DNA of 64,000 nucleotides, taken from assembly GCA_965208945.1 (NCBI GenBank), contig OZ242366.1, positions 930,001 through 994,000 of the forward strand, read 5' to 3'. The position numbers and the translations under genes are program-made. The notes under the pieces were generated by a model. That model saw nothing but the letters and a program-made list of their open reading frames with translations, was not told where the DNA came from and did not search any database. This DNA is from JAPPLB01 sp965208945. GTDB taxonomy: Bacteria; Acidobacteriota; Terriglobia; Bryobacterales; UBA6623. This document shows positions 46,101 through 54,915 of the stretch, in pieces; positions within the stretch are counted from its first letter, which is position 1, and every line of letters begins with the position of its first letter.

Positions 46101-47303
46101 ATGCCGATTACCGCATTCACCGCGGACACCGTCTACACGCCGGGCGAGATTCCGCGCGGCGTCGTGCTCGTTGAGGACAGCCGCATTCTCCGGGCGGCTC
46201 CCCGCGCCGGCATCGAACTGCCGGCGGGCGCGCGCGAAGTGCGGTTGGAAGGCCTCTCCATCGCGCCGGGATTCATTGACATTCACAACCACGGCGCGGG
46301 CGGGGCGGACGTGATGGAAGCGACGACGGAGTCGCTCGACACGATCCGCCGCATCCTGGCGCGCTTCGGGACGACTTCCTTCTACCCGACGACCGGTACC
46401 GCCGCAACCGCCGACATCAGCCGTGCGGTCGAGTTTCTCGCCGATGCCGTTGAGCAAGCCTCCGTGCCGAGCGCGATGGCGCATCCGCTCGGTATTCACA
46501 TGGAGGGGCCGTATCTCAACCCGAAGCGCCGCGGCGTACACCCCATCGATTTGCTGGCCGAGCCGGCGCTCGACGCGTACCGCCGCTTCGCGCAGGCCGC
46601 TCGCGGCAAGCTGCGCATCATGACCATCGCACCCGAGTTGACCCATGCGCCGGAGTTGATCGAGGAGATGCTCGGCACGAATGTCATGCCCTCGATGGGA
46701 CACACCGACGCCACGTTCGAAGAAGCGGACAGCGCCGTCAGGCTTGGCGTGAGGCAGGCCACCCACATGTTCAACGCGATGCGGCCGTTTGGGCATCGTG
46801 ACCCCGGCGTGATTGCGAAGGTGCTCACCGATCCGGACGTCAAGGCCGAGTTGATCGCTGACGGCGTTCATGTCGACCCCAAGGCCATCGAGTTGCTGTA
46901 CCGTGCGAAGGGCGTGGAGGGTATCATTCTCGTCTCGGACGGAATTTCGGCCGTCGGCATGCCGGATGGCGAGTACGATGTCATCGGCCTGCGGGTCCGG
47001 GTCGAAAACGGAGCCTGCCGCTTCGAAGGGAGCTTGGCCGGCAGCGTCCTGACTCTCGACCGCGCCGTCCGCAACATGATTCAGTTCGTCGGCGCGGCCC
47101 CGGCCGAAGCGATTCGGATGGCCACGCTCAACACGGCCCGTCACCTGGGCATCGCTGGCCGCAAGGGACAACTCGAGGAAGGAGCCGACGCCGACCTCGT
47201 CATCCTCGACGAGGACCTCAACGTAAGACAGGTGTACGCCCGCGGTCTGCCCGTGCCGCAGGTCCCGTCCGGGGCAACGGCCGCTGCCGCTCGCCGCGCC
47301 TGA
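46101..47303 (+). CDS. nagA: N-acetylglucosamine-6-phosphate deacetylase
   Basis: A 400-residue amidohydrolase that deacetylates GlcNAc-6-phosphate. The ATG at 46101 is chosen over an upstream start because homology begins at ITAFTADTVYTPG. Metal and catalytic motifs are intact: APGFIDIHNHGAGG (HxH, His 62 and 64), GIHMEGPYLNPKRRG (Glu), MGHTDATFEEA, ATHMFNAMRPF and ILVSDGISAVGM (catalytic Asp). It works downstream of MurQ in cell-wall sugar recycling. murA follows 14 bases later. Confidence 0.95.
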   Translation: MPITAFTADTVYTPGEIPRGVVLVEDSRILRAAPRAGIELPAGAREVRLEGLSIAPGFIDIHNHGAGGADVMEATTESLDTIRRILARFGTTSFYPTTGTAATADISRAVEFLADAVEQASVPSAMAHPLGIHMEGPYLNPKRRGVHPIDLLAEPALDAYRRFAQAARGKLRIMTIAPELTHAPELIEEMLGTNVMPSMGHTDATFEEADSAVRLGVRQATHMFNAMRPFGHRDPGVIAKVLTDPDVKAELIADGVHVDPKAIELLYRAKGVEGIILVSDGISAVGMPDGEYDVIGLRVRVENGACRFEGSLAGSVLTLDRAVRNMIQFVGAAPAEAIRMATLNTARHLGIAGRKGQLEEGADADLVILDEDLNVRQVYARGLPVPQVPSGATAAAARRA

Positions 47304-47317
47304 TCGCTGAACGCCTT

Positions 47318-48574
47318 ATGGACAAATTCGCCATTGAAGGGGGGCGCCCTCTCGAAGGAGTGATCCACGTCAGCGGCGCCAAGAACGCCGCTCTCCCGGT
47401 TCTCGCCGCGACCCTGCTCACGGACGAGGAGGTACGGCTCGACCGCATCCCGAAGGTTCGCGACATCCGAACGATGGCCAGGCTTCTCAAGAGCCTCGGC
47501 GCGGATGTTGCGCCGAACAGCAGCGGCTATGCGGTGCGAGTCGCCGAAGTCACCTCGCCGGAAGCTCCCTATGAATTGGTCAAGACCATGCGCGCGTCCA
47601 GCCTCGTTCTCGGGCCGCTGGTTGCCCGTTGCGGCGAGGCGCGCGTTTCGCTGCCGGGTGGCTGCGCCATCGGAGCGCGGCCGATCAATTTGCATTTGGC
47701 CGGACTCGAGAAGCTCGGAGCTGAGATCAGCCAGGAGCACGGCTACATCCGCGCTCACGCGCCCAACGGACTTGCGGGCGCCGTCATCCACTTTGACCGC
47801 ATCACCGTCACCGGCACCGAGGACCTCATGATGGCCGCCGCCCTCGCACGGGGTGAAACCATCATCGAGAATGCCGCCCGCGAACCGGAAGTCGCCGACC
47901 TTGCCGCCCTGCTCGGCAAGATGGGCGCCGTGATCGACGGGGCCGGAACCTCGACGATCCGCATTCAAGGCAAGTCCCGTCTGCACGGCGCGACCCATGC
48001 CATCATCCCCGACCGCATCGAGGCCGGGACGTTCCTCATCGCCGGCGCTCTGACCGGGAACCCCTTGACGATCGCCGGTGTGGATACGCGGCACCTCGCC
48101 GCTCTGATCGACAGGATGCGGCAAGCCGGCGTCGATTTCTCGTTCCCGGCCGAAGACCGCATCGAGGTCCGAGCCGGCGGCAAGCTCCGGGCCGTCGACC
48201 TCGCCACCAAGGAGTATCCCGGCTTTCCCACCGACATGCAGGCCCAGTTCCTGGCGATGATGACGCAGGCCGAAGGCGAGTCGCATATCACCGAAACCAT
48301 TTTCGAGAACCGCTTCATGCACGTGTCCGAGCTGCTTCGGATGGGCGCCGACGTGGTGCTCGAAGGCAACCGGGCCACCGTGCGGGGCAAGTCGCGGCTC
48401 AGCGGCGCCAAGGTGATGGCCTCCGATCTTCGCGCCAGCGCCTGCCTCGTCATCGCAGCCCTCGCAGCCCGGGGCGAGACGATCATCGACCGCGTCTACC
48501 ACATCGACCGAGGCTACGAGCGGATCGAAGAAAAGCTGTCGAACGTCGGCGCCCGCATCCGCCGAACGAAGTAA
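47318..48574 (+). CDS. murA: UDP-N-acetylglucosamine 1-carboxyvinyltransferase
   Basis: A 418-residue enzyme making the first committed peptidoglycan precursor from UDP-GlcNAc and phosphoenolpyruvate. VSGAKNAALPVLAATLLTDE contains Lys22/Asn23. SLPGGCAIGARPINLHLAGL carries the catalytic Cys116, the residue alkylated by fosfomycin, so the protein is predicted sensitive. YPGFPTDMQAQFLAMM near the C-terminus is typical. Full length. It lies at the end of the nagA-murA unit and is followed by decayed repeat copy K. Confidence 0.95.
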   Translation: MDKFAIEGGRPLEGVIHVSGAKNAALPVLAATLLTDEEVRLDRIPKVRDIRTMARLLKSLGADVAPNSSGYAVRVAEVTSPEAPYELVKTMRASSLVLGPLVARCGEARVSLPGGCAIGARPINLHLAGLEKLGAEISQEHGYIRAHAPNGLAGAVIHFDRITVTGTEDLMMAAALARGETIIENAAREPEVADLAALLGKMGAVIDGAGTSTIRIQGKSRLHGATHAIIPDRIEAGTFLIAGALTGNPLTIAGVDTRHLAALIDRMRQAGVDFSFPAEDRIEVRAGGKLRAVDLATKEYPGFPTDMQAQFLAMMTQAEGESHITETIFENRFMHVSELLRMGADVVLEGNRATVRGKSRLSGAKVMASDLRASACLVIAALAARGETIIDRVYHIDRGYERIEEKLSNVGARIRRTK

Positions 48575-48577
48575 CCC

Positions 48578-48900
48578 GCATATCTAACCCGCTGCCAAGC
48601 CGAAGCGCGAGAGAGGACCGTCAGAGAAGCCGCGCGCCGCCCGCGCCGGCAACACGGCCTTTACGGTTCTTTCACGAATCAAGGCTTTTAGGTTTTTTCC
48701 GAATCACGAATCACGAGACACGAATCACGGCCTTTTCTCGAAACACGGCTTTTGCCCGGCGCGCGGCGCATGCCAGCGCAAGTTCCGAGGTTTTAACTAG
48801 TCACTATCCACTATCCACAAGCCACTGCCTTTAAGGTTTTCACGAATCACGAGACACGAATCACGAATCACGGCTTTTTATCGAGACACGGCTTTTTTCT
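48578..48900 (+). repeat. Decayed long-subfamily repeat with heptamer runs (copy K)
   Basis: Starts four bases after the murA stop. It keeps a recognisable interior match (GAGAGAGGACCGTCAG) and two separated runs of CACGAAT/CACGAGA-type heptamers (about 48693-48731 and 48840-48875), each followed by CGGCTTTT-like sequence. The terminal inverted repeats are poorly preserved. Confidence 0.6.
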
Positions 48901-48946
48901 CCTTGCGCTACGATGTCAGCGCAGAGCCTGTACAGCAGGAGTCCTC

Positions 48947-49888
48947 ATGCCCACCCGACGACAATTCCTCACCCGATCCACGAAAGCCCTTGCCGCGGCC
49001 TCGGTAGCCGCGAAGTCCGCCACGGCGGACCGCCACCAGCGCCTCATCATCGACACCCACATCGAGTTCTGGACGTCCGAGCCGCGCTTCCCCTTCAACC
49101 ACCCCGAGAACCCCGACTTCAAGCGAGCCCGCATGGACGCCCCGGTCGAAAACTTCGTCGAGCAGATGAAGGACTTCAACGTGAAGTACGCGGTCATCAT
49201 CAATCCGCGCTACTTCGGTTGGGACAACTCCTACATGAGCTACTGCTACCACACCTACAAGAACCTGTTCGTGGCGCACGGGCTCATCAATCCCGAGCAT
49301 CCCAAGGTCGCCGAGCATCTGCGGTACTGGGTCACCGAACACGGCTTCCAGGGCATGCGGTTCAGCCCGATCTACCATCCGAAATCGACCTGGCTCAACT
49401 CGAAAGAGCACTATCCCCTCTGGAAGGAGGCCGAGAAGCTCGGCGTCTGCTTCAACTACTACATCCTTCCCCACCAGATGCCGATGCTCGAAGACATGGC
49501 CGGCCGCTTCCCCGGAGTGAACATCGTCGTCGACCACGCCGGCAAGCCCGACCTGAAGCTCAGCGATCCCTGGCCTGAGTTCAAGAAGATGTTCCGCCTC
49601 AAGAAGTTCCCGCAGGTTTGGATCAGCAACTCCGAGCCCTACGAGATGTCCGAGATCAAGAAATACCCCTATCTCGACACGTTGCCGTTCTACAAGGCCA
49701 TCTATGAGGAGTTCGGCGGCAAGCAGATCATTTGGGGCACGGGCTATCCGCGCCCGCGCTGGGAATTGCCGATGGACCTGGAGCTCGAATTCGTCGACAA
49801 GATCTGCGATTTCTACAGCGACGAAGACCGCAAGCTCCTGCTCGGCGAGAATGCCCTGCGCATCTGGAAGTTCCCGGACTACGCCTAG
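48947..49888 (+). CDS. Tat-exported amidohydrolase-like protein with altered metal site
   Basis: A 313-residue protein with a Tat signal (TRRQFLTRSTKALAAASVAA) and an amidohydrolase_2-like barrel: RLIIDTHIEFWTSEPRFPF, GFQGMRFSPIYHP, NIVVDHAGKPDL and IIWGTGYPRPRWELP. The usual HxH is replaced by HIE, and the late 'G-SDWP' Asp position reads WGTGYP, so two of the expected metal or catalytic residues are absent. It may be a non-hydrolytic or differently metallated relative. The TAG stop (49886-49888) forms part of the CTAG boundary of repeat copy I. Confidence 0.65.
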   Translation: MPTRRQFLTRSTKALAAASVAAKSATADRHQRLIIDTHIEFWTSEPRFPFNHPENPDFKRARMDAPVENFVEQMKDFNVKYAVIINPRYFGWDNSYMSYCYHTYKNLFVAHGLINPEHPKVAEHLRYWVTEHGFQGMRFSPIYHPKSTWLNSKEHYPLWKEAEKLGVCFNYYILPHQMPMLEDMAGRFPGVNIVVDHAGKPDLKLSDPWPEFKKMFRLKKFPQVWISNSEPYEMSEIKKYPYLDTLPFYKAIYEEFGGKQIIWGTGYPRPRWELPMDLELEFVDKICDFYSDEDRKLLLGENALRIWKFPDYA

Positions 49889-50154
49889 ACTGAATTTCAC
49901 GCCGCCCGACTGCCGAAGCACCTGCCTGATGCAGGCAGGCGAGCTGGTAACGAGACACGAGCCGCTTGGCGCGTCAGCAACACGGCTTGTAAGGCCCAAA
50001 GGCCGTCAGACATTTCTTTCGAGAGCGAACCAGCCCGCCGCCAATGGTTTTCACGAAACACGAAACACGAGACACGAATCACGGCTTTTTCGTTTCACGG
50101 CTTTGGTGCAACGCGTTACACCCCCGGCGTGACTTTCACACCACGGGCTGCTAG
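49885..50154. repeat. Diverged long-subfamily repeat (copy I), CTAG at both ends
   Basis: 270 bases bounded by CTAG. It shares with copy F a stretch around GTCAGACATTTCTTTCGAG and GCGAACCAG, followed by CACGAAA/CACGAGA/CACGAAT heptamers (about 50052-50082). Ends are diverged (CTAGACTGAATTTCACGCC). It fills the gap between the amidohydrolase-like gene and lptD. Confidence 0.65.
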
Positions 50155-50175
50155 CTTCAGAGTACGCCCCTGCGG

Positions 50176-52452
50176 ATGGCTGCCCTCTCCTCACGATCCC
50201 AATGCGGCGTCTTCTCGCTGGCAGTCGTTCTCGCCATGGGTTCAGCGGGGCTGCCCGCCCAGGACGGCGGCGCTTTCGATCTGCAGCCCGGCGACACCAG
50301 CGCCACCGCCGACTATCAGGAACAACACGGCGGCCTGAAGTTCCTGAAGGGCCGTGTCGAGATCGCCACCGATCAGTTCGTGGTTACGGGCGATGAGGCC
50401 CGCCACAATGAAGCGACCGGCCAGATCGAGGCCAAGGGCAACGTTCGCTACCGTCACCTGATCCGGCGGGAAGACATCTACGCCGACAAGCTCAGCTACA
50501 ACGCCCGCAGCGAGGGCGGCACGTTCTACAAGGTCCACGGGATTGTCGAGTCCGCCAGCCAGGGCGGCCCGCGACTTCTTTCGACCGACAACCCCTTCTA
50601 CATCCAGGGCGAGATCGTCTACAAGGCCGGCAGCCACTATACGGTCCACAAGGGCTACGTGACGAACTGCGAAGTCGACGACCCCTGGTGGACGTTGCGC
50701 ACGCCGAAAACGAAGATCGTGCCCGGCGGCCATGCCACAATTCACCGCGGGGTCTTTCGTTTGAAGGGCATCCCGATCTTCTACTTCCCGTATTTCCGGA
50801 AGTCGCTCAAGCGCCTGCCGCGGCAAAGCGGATTCCTGACGCCGAACATCGGCAACAGCTCGCGCTTCGGCTTCGTTCTGGGTCAGTCCTACTACTGGGC
50901 GATCAACCGCAGTTACGACGCCACGTTCGGCGGCACCTGGTTCAGCGACCGCGGCATCGCGACCCGGCTCGGCTTTCGAGGGCGTCCCACCAGGGGCAGC
51001 TACTTCGGCGCCTCGTTCTACGGCGTGCTCGATCGCGGCTTCAAGACCAGCGACGGCCGGCGGATCAAGCAGGGCGGACGCACCTTCGAAATGGAAGGGG
51101 CGGCGACCATGCCGGGCGGCTTTCGCGGGGTCATGCAGCTCAACTATCTCAGCTCGCTCGAGTTTCGCCAGGCCTTCACCCAGAGCTTCGCCGAGGCGGT
51201 CCAATCGCAGATGCGGTCGATCGGCTTCATGTCGAAAGACCTCTCGACGTTCAGCATGAACGTATCCCTGCTTCGCGGCGAGAACTTCCAGAGCGTGCGG
51301 CCCGACGACAAGGTCATCCTTCGCCAACTGCCGAGCCTGGAGTTCAACAGCCGCGACCGCCAACTCTTCGACGGCCCCGTGCCTCTATGGTTCAGCCTCG
51401 ACAGCTCGTTCGGGCTCGTCAGCCGCACCCAGGAGACGTTCCAGACGCGCCGCTTCGTGCAGCGCGGCGACGTCTTCCCGCGGCTGACCTCGAGTTTCCG
51501 GTTGGCGGAGTTCCGCTTCACGCCGAGTTTCGGGGTCCGCCACACCGCCTATGGACAGCGGCGCGAGCAGGGATCGCTGCAGGGCATGAACTTCTATCGC
51601 AACAGCCGCGAGTTTTCCCTCGACATCGCCGCGCCGAGCTTCCAGCGCATCTTCGAGGGTCCGAAGTGGCTCGGGGACCGCGTCAAGCATGTCATCGAAC
51701 CGCGCATCCGTTACCGGTTCGTCGACGGCATCGACAACTTCGACAAGGTGATCCGCTTCGACGGCCGCGACCTGCTCACCAACACCAACGAAGCCGACAT
51801 TTCCATCATGAACCGCCTGTACGCCAAAGACGCGGCGACCGGCGGCGTCCGCGAAGTCGCCAGCCTCGAGATTTGGCAACGGCGTTATTTCGACCCGGAA
51901 TTCGGCGGCGCGCTTGTTCCCGGGCGCCGCAACGTCTTCAGCTCGACCGTCGACGTCACGCCCTTCGCTTTCCTCGACCAGGCCCGCAACTATTCACCGA
52001 TCGTGTCCTCGTTTCGCATCCGCCCCAACTGGCGCACCTTCCTGGGCTGGCGCACCGACTACGACCCGTTGCGCCGCAGGATCGTCAACAGCAGCGTCGA
52101 TTCCGGCTGGCGGATCAACGCGCTCTGGAACGTCGAAGTCGGTCACCACGCCGTACGCACCCCGGTCGAGTTGTCCCCCCCCAGCAACCAGCTCTCGACT
52201 CTCGTCCGGCTGGGCGACTTCAACCGCCGCGGCTGGAACGTCGCCGTGCGGACGAACTACGACTACGGCCAGCACATCTTCATCTACAACGCCACCCAGG
52301 CCACCTACAACACCGACTGCTGCGGCTTCAGCTTCGAGTGGCGGCGCTTCGCCATCGGCCACACCCGCAACGAAAACCAGTTCCGCGTAGCCCTCTCCAT
52401 CGCCAACGTAGGCTCCTTCGGCACCCTAAGCCCCCGCGAGCGGATGTTTTAG
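50176..52452 (+). CDS. lptD: LPS-assembly outer membrane protein LptD
   Basis: A 758-residue protein. A signal-like N-terminus (FSLAVVLAMGSAGLPAQ) is followed by an OstA/LptA-like jellyroll (KFLKGRVEIATDQFVVTGDE, HNEATGQIEAKGNVRYRHLI) and then the LptD beta-barrel, with RGVFRLKGIPIFYFPYFRKS as a typical junction and aromatic-rich alternating strands to the end. A CC pair in NTDCCGFSFEWRRF near the C-terminus and a Cys in VTNCEVDDPWW could form the inter-domain disulfide. It inserts lipopolysaccharide, confirming a diderm envelope. Its TAG stop coincides with the start of repeat copy J. Confidence 0.85.
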   Translation: MAALSSRSQCGVFSLAVVLAMGSAGLPAQDGGAFDLQPGDTSATADYQEQHGGLKFLKGRVEIATDQFVVTGDEARHNEATGQIEAKGNVRYRHLIRREDIYADKLSYNARSEGGTFYKVHGIVESASQGGPRLLSTDNPFYIQGEIVYKAGSHYTVHKGYVTNCEVDDPWWTLRTPKTKIVPGGHATIHRGVFRLKGIPIFYFPYFRKSLKRLPRQSGFLTPNIGNSSRFGFVLGQSYYWAINRSYDATFGGTWFSDRGIATRLGFRGRPTRGSYFGASFYGVLDRGFKTSDGRRIKQGGRTFEMEGAATMPGGFRGVMQLNYLSSLEFRQAFTQSFAEAVQSQMRSIGFMSKDLSTFSMNVSLLRGENFQSVRPDDKVILRQLPSLEFNSRDRQLFDGPVPLWFSLDSSFGLVSRTQETFQTRRFVQRGDVFPRLTSSFRLAEFRFTPSFGVRHTAYGQRREQGSLQGMNFYRNSREFSLDIAAPSFQRIFEGPKWLGDRVKHVIEPRIRYRFVDGIDNFDKVIRFDGRDLLTNTNEADISIMNRLYAKDAATGGVREVASLEIWQRRYFDPEFGGALVPGRRNVFSSTVDVTPFAFLDQARNYSPIVSSFRIRPNWRTFLGWRTDYDPLRRRIVNSSVDSGWRINALWNVEVGHHAVRTPVELSPPSNQLSTLVRLGDFNRRGWNVAVRTNYDYGQHIFIYNATQATYNTDCCGFSFEWRRFAIGHTRNENQFRVALSIANVGSFGTLSPRERMF

Positions 52453-52597
52453 CCTGCATTTCTTGCCGCACAACGAGGCGAGAGGGAATAGGCTTATGGC
52501 TAACTCCAAACGACGACAACGACCCTAGGTAAAGCGGCCACGGCCAAAGAGGGCTAAGCAGAAGCGGGCTGCGTCAAAGTGCGCAAAACGAGGCTAG
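52449..52597 (+). repeat. Decayed repeat (copy J) starting at the lptD stop codon
   Basis: Left end TTAGCCTGCATTTCTTGCC retains the family terminus; the interior GAGGCGAGAGGG matches weakly. A CTAG at 52594-52597 after GAGG may be the right boundary. The TAG stop of lptD lies within the first four bases. Confidence 0.55.
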
Positions 52598-52612
52598 TTG
52601 GCTGGCTTGGTA

Positions 52613-52618
52613 TATAAT
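52613..52618 (+). promoter_or_regulatory. Candidate -10 box for the type III R-M operon
   Basis: TATAAT in an AT-rich patch 35 bases upstream of the mod start. No matching -35 hexamer was seen. Confidence 0.35.
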
Positions 52619-52653
52619 CCCCCAATTATTGCCAATGGAGTAGAGACCCTTGT

Positions 52654-54915
52654 ATGGCCCGACTGAGTGAGCAGGAACAACAAGAGATCATCCGCTTTAT
52701 CGAAGCCGACAAGCCCTTGCCGGACAAGTACCGCTTTCTGCTGTTTGAGGACAAGCGCGAGGTGGAGCTGGTCTGGAACGGCAAGACCAGCCAGGTCTGC
52801 AACATCGTTCTGCCTTTCCAGGTGATCGAGCAGGTGGACGAGCCGCGCGCCGAGAAGCCGGAAGAGACGGCGCTGCAAGCGGACCTGTTCTCAACCGATT
52901 CGCGGGGCCGCCAACTCAAGGGCTGGACGAACAAACTCATCTGGGGCGACAACAAGCTGGTTCTGTCGTCACTCAAGAATGGGCCGTTTCGGAAAGAGAT
53001 CGAGCAGCAAGGCGGCCTCAAGCTGATCTACATTGACCCACCGTTCGACGTGGGCGCAGACTTTTCGATGGACATCGAGATAGGCGACGAAGGGGACGAA
53101 ACCTTCACCAAGAAGCCCAACATCCTGGAGGAAATCGCCTACCGAGACACCTGGGGCAAGGGCGCGGACTCCTTCATTGCCATGATTTACGAGCGGTTGA
53201 TCCTGATAAGAGATTTACTGGCCGAAGATGGCAGTATTTACGTGCATTGTGATTGGCGGGTGAACAGCCTAATCCGGTTAGTCATGGATGAGGTGTTCAT
53301 TAACAATTTTCATAAGAACGAAATCCGCTGGAAAAGACAACCCCCTCGCGGTGCAAAAGCAATATCAAAACAGTATGCAAGGTCTTCCGACTCAATTTTT
53401 TATTACACAAAGTCAACGAGTGGGATTTGGAACAGACAATATCGGAAATACAGCGAGAACTACATTAAGACTAAATTCACGCATACTGATAAGGATGGGC
53501 GTCTCTATCGTATAGATGCGATAGGTGACTATTCTGAGAAGTCTATCGCAGCATTCAGAGAACAGGGCAAAATTTATGACTACCCTTCGGGCAAAATCGG
53601 TCTAATACGGTATCTGGATGAAGCAAAAGGTGAGGTTGTAACCGACATTTGGATGGATATCAGTGAGGTAAACTCGCAGGCACTTGAATCCACGAGCTAC
53701 GCTACCCAAAAGCCTGAAGCCCTGCTCCAACGCATTATCAAAGCATCATCCAACGAAGGCGATCTCGTTGCCGATTTCTTCTGCGGCTCCGGCACACTAG
53801 CAGCGGTGGCCGAAAAGCTGGGCCGCAAGTGGATTTGCGCCGATCTCGGCAAGTTTGCCATCCACACGACTCGCAAGCGCATGGTCGGCGCGCAGCGGCA
53901 ACTCAAGGCGGAGGGTAAGAACTACCGCGCTTTTGAAGTTCTCAACCTCGGCAAGTACGAGCGGCAGCACTTTGTCGGCCTCAATCCCAACCTGCGTGAA
54001 GAAGAACAGCGGAAGCAACTGGCCGCGAAGGAAACGGCTTTTGTCGAGTTGATCCTGCGAGCCTACCACGCCGAAAAACTCGATCACTTCGCCGCGTTTC
54101 ATGGCAAGAGGGCCGGACGGATGGTGACGGTGGGTCCGGTGAATCTGCCCGTGACGCGGTTGTTCGTTGAAGAGATCATCCTGGAATGCCGCAAGAAGCA
54201 CATAACCAGGGTAGACATCCTGGGTTTCGAATTCGAGATGGGGCTGTTTCCCAACGTACTGGACGAAGCCCGCGCCAAGGGCATTGACATTGCCCCCAAG
54301 TACATCCCCGCCGAGGTGTTCGACAAGCGGGCGGTGGAAAAGAACCAAGTGGTCTTCCACGACGTGGCGGCGATCGAGGTCAGGCCGCACGTCAAGAAGA
54401 ACAGCGTGGCGGTGGAACTGACCGACTTTTCGGTTTTCTATTCGCAGGACTCCATCGCCAGCGCGGAGGCTACGCTCAAGAACAAGGGCCGCAAGATCGT
54501 GGCCGAGCGCGGCCAGATAGTGAAGTTGACCAAGGACAAGGACGGCATCGTGCGCCGCAAACGGCTAACAAAAAAATGGACGGACTGGATTGACTACTGG
54601 GCGGTGGATTTCAACTTCGAGAGCAAGCGCGAGATCATCCGCATTCCTCGCGACAGGATGAAGCAAGTTCAGATTCCCGGGATGGAGCAGCCCGAACAGT
54701 TGGAGCTACCGCAATATGAGGAAGTCTGGACGGGGGATTACATCTTCGAGAACGAATGGCAGTCCTTCCGCACCAAGAAGGACCGTTCGCTGGAACTGAC
54801 CAGCGTCTTTCACGAATGCACTCCGGGGCGGCGCAAGATTGCCGTCAAGGTCGTGGACATCTTCGGCAACGACACCATGACCATCGTGGAAGTCACTGTG
54901 AGAGGGGCGAAATAA
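52654..54915 (+). CDS. mod: Type III restriction-modification DNA methyltransferase (Mod)
   Basis: A 753-residue N6-adenine methyltransferase of the beta type. The catalytic motif IYIDPPF is at about 126-131 and the SAM-binding motif DFFCGSGTLAAVAEKLGRKW follows at about 374-393, the motif order of Mod proteins. The target-recognition segment between them (about residues 217-350, 53300-53700) is clearly more AT-rich than the flanks. The C-terminal half (to residue 753) is long and ends with NDTMTIVEVTV. Its TAA stop overlaps the res ATG by one base. It modifies the recognition site and is needed for specificity of Res. Confidence 0.85.
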   Translation: MARLSEQEQQEIIRFIEADKPLPDKYRFLLFEDKREVELVWNGKTSQVCNIVLPFQVIEQVDEPRAEKPEETALQADLFSTDSRGRQLKGWTNKLIWGDNKLVLSSLKNGPFRKEIEQQGGLKLIYIDPPFDVGADFSMDIEIGDEGDETFTKKPNILEEIAYRDTWGKGADSFIAMIYERLILIRDLLAEDGSIYVHCDWRVNSLIRLVMDEVFINNFHKNEIRWKRQPPRGAKAISKQYARSSDSIFYYTKSTSGIWNRQYRKYSENYIKTKFTHTDKDGRLYRIDAIGDYSEKSIAAFREQGKIYDYPSGKIGLIRYLDEAKGEVVTDIWMDISEVNSQALESTSYATQKPEALLQRIIKASSNEGDLVADFFCGSGTLAAVAEKLGRKWICADLGKFAIHTTRKRMVGAQRQLKAEGKNYRAFEVLNLGKYERQHFVGLNPNLREEEQRKQLAAKETAFVELILRAYHAEKLDHFAAFHGKRAGRMVTVGPVNLPVTRLFVEEIILECRKKHITRVDILGFEFEMGLFPNVLDEARAKGIDIAPKYIPAEVFDKRAVEKNQVVFHDVAAIEVRPHVKKNSVAVELTDFSVFYSQDSIASAEATLKNKGRKIVAERGQIVKLTKDKDGIVRRKRLTKKWTDWIDYWAVDFNFESKREIIRIPRDRMKQVQIPGMEQPEQLELPQYEEVWTGDYIFENEWQSFRTKKDRSLELTSVFHECTPGRRKIAVKVVDIFGNDTMTIVEVTVRGAK

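Noticed and set aside
47141..48502. 453-residue minus-strand frame opposite murA
   Set aside because: Shadow of murA, which has the catalytic Cys and full length.
50688..52532. 614-residue plus-strand frame inside lptD
   Set aside because: Arg/Pro-rich out-of-frame shadow typical of high-GC DNA; lptD has recognised domains.
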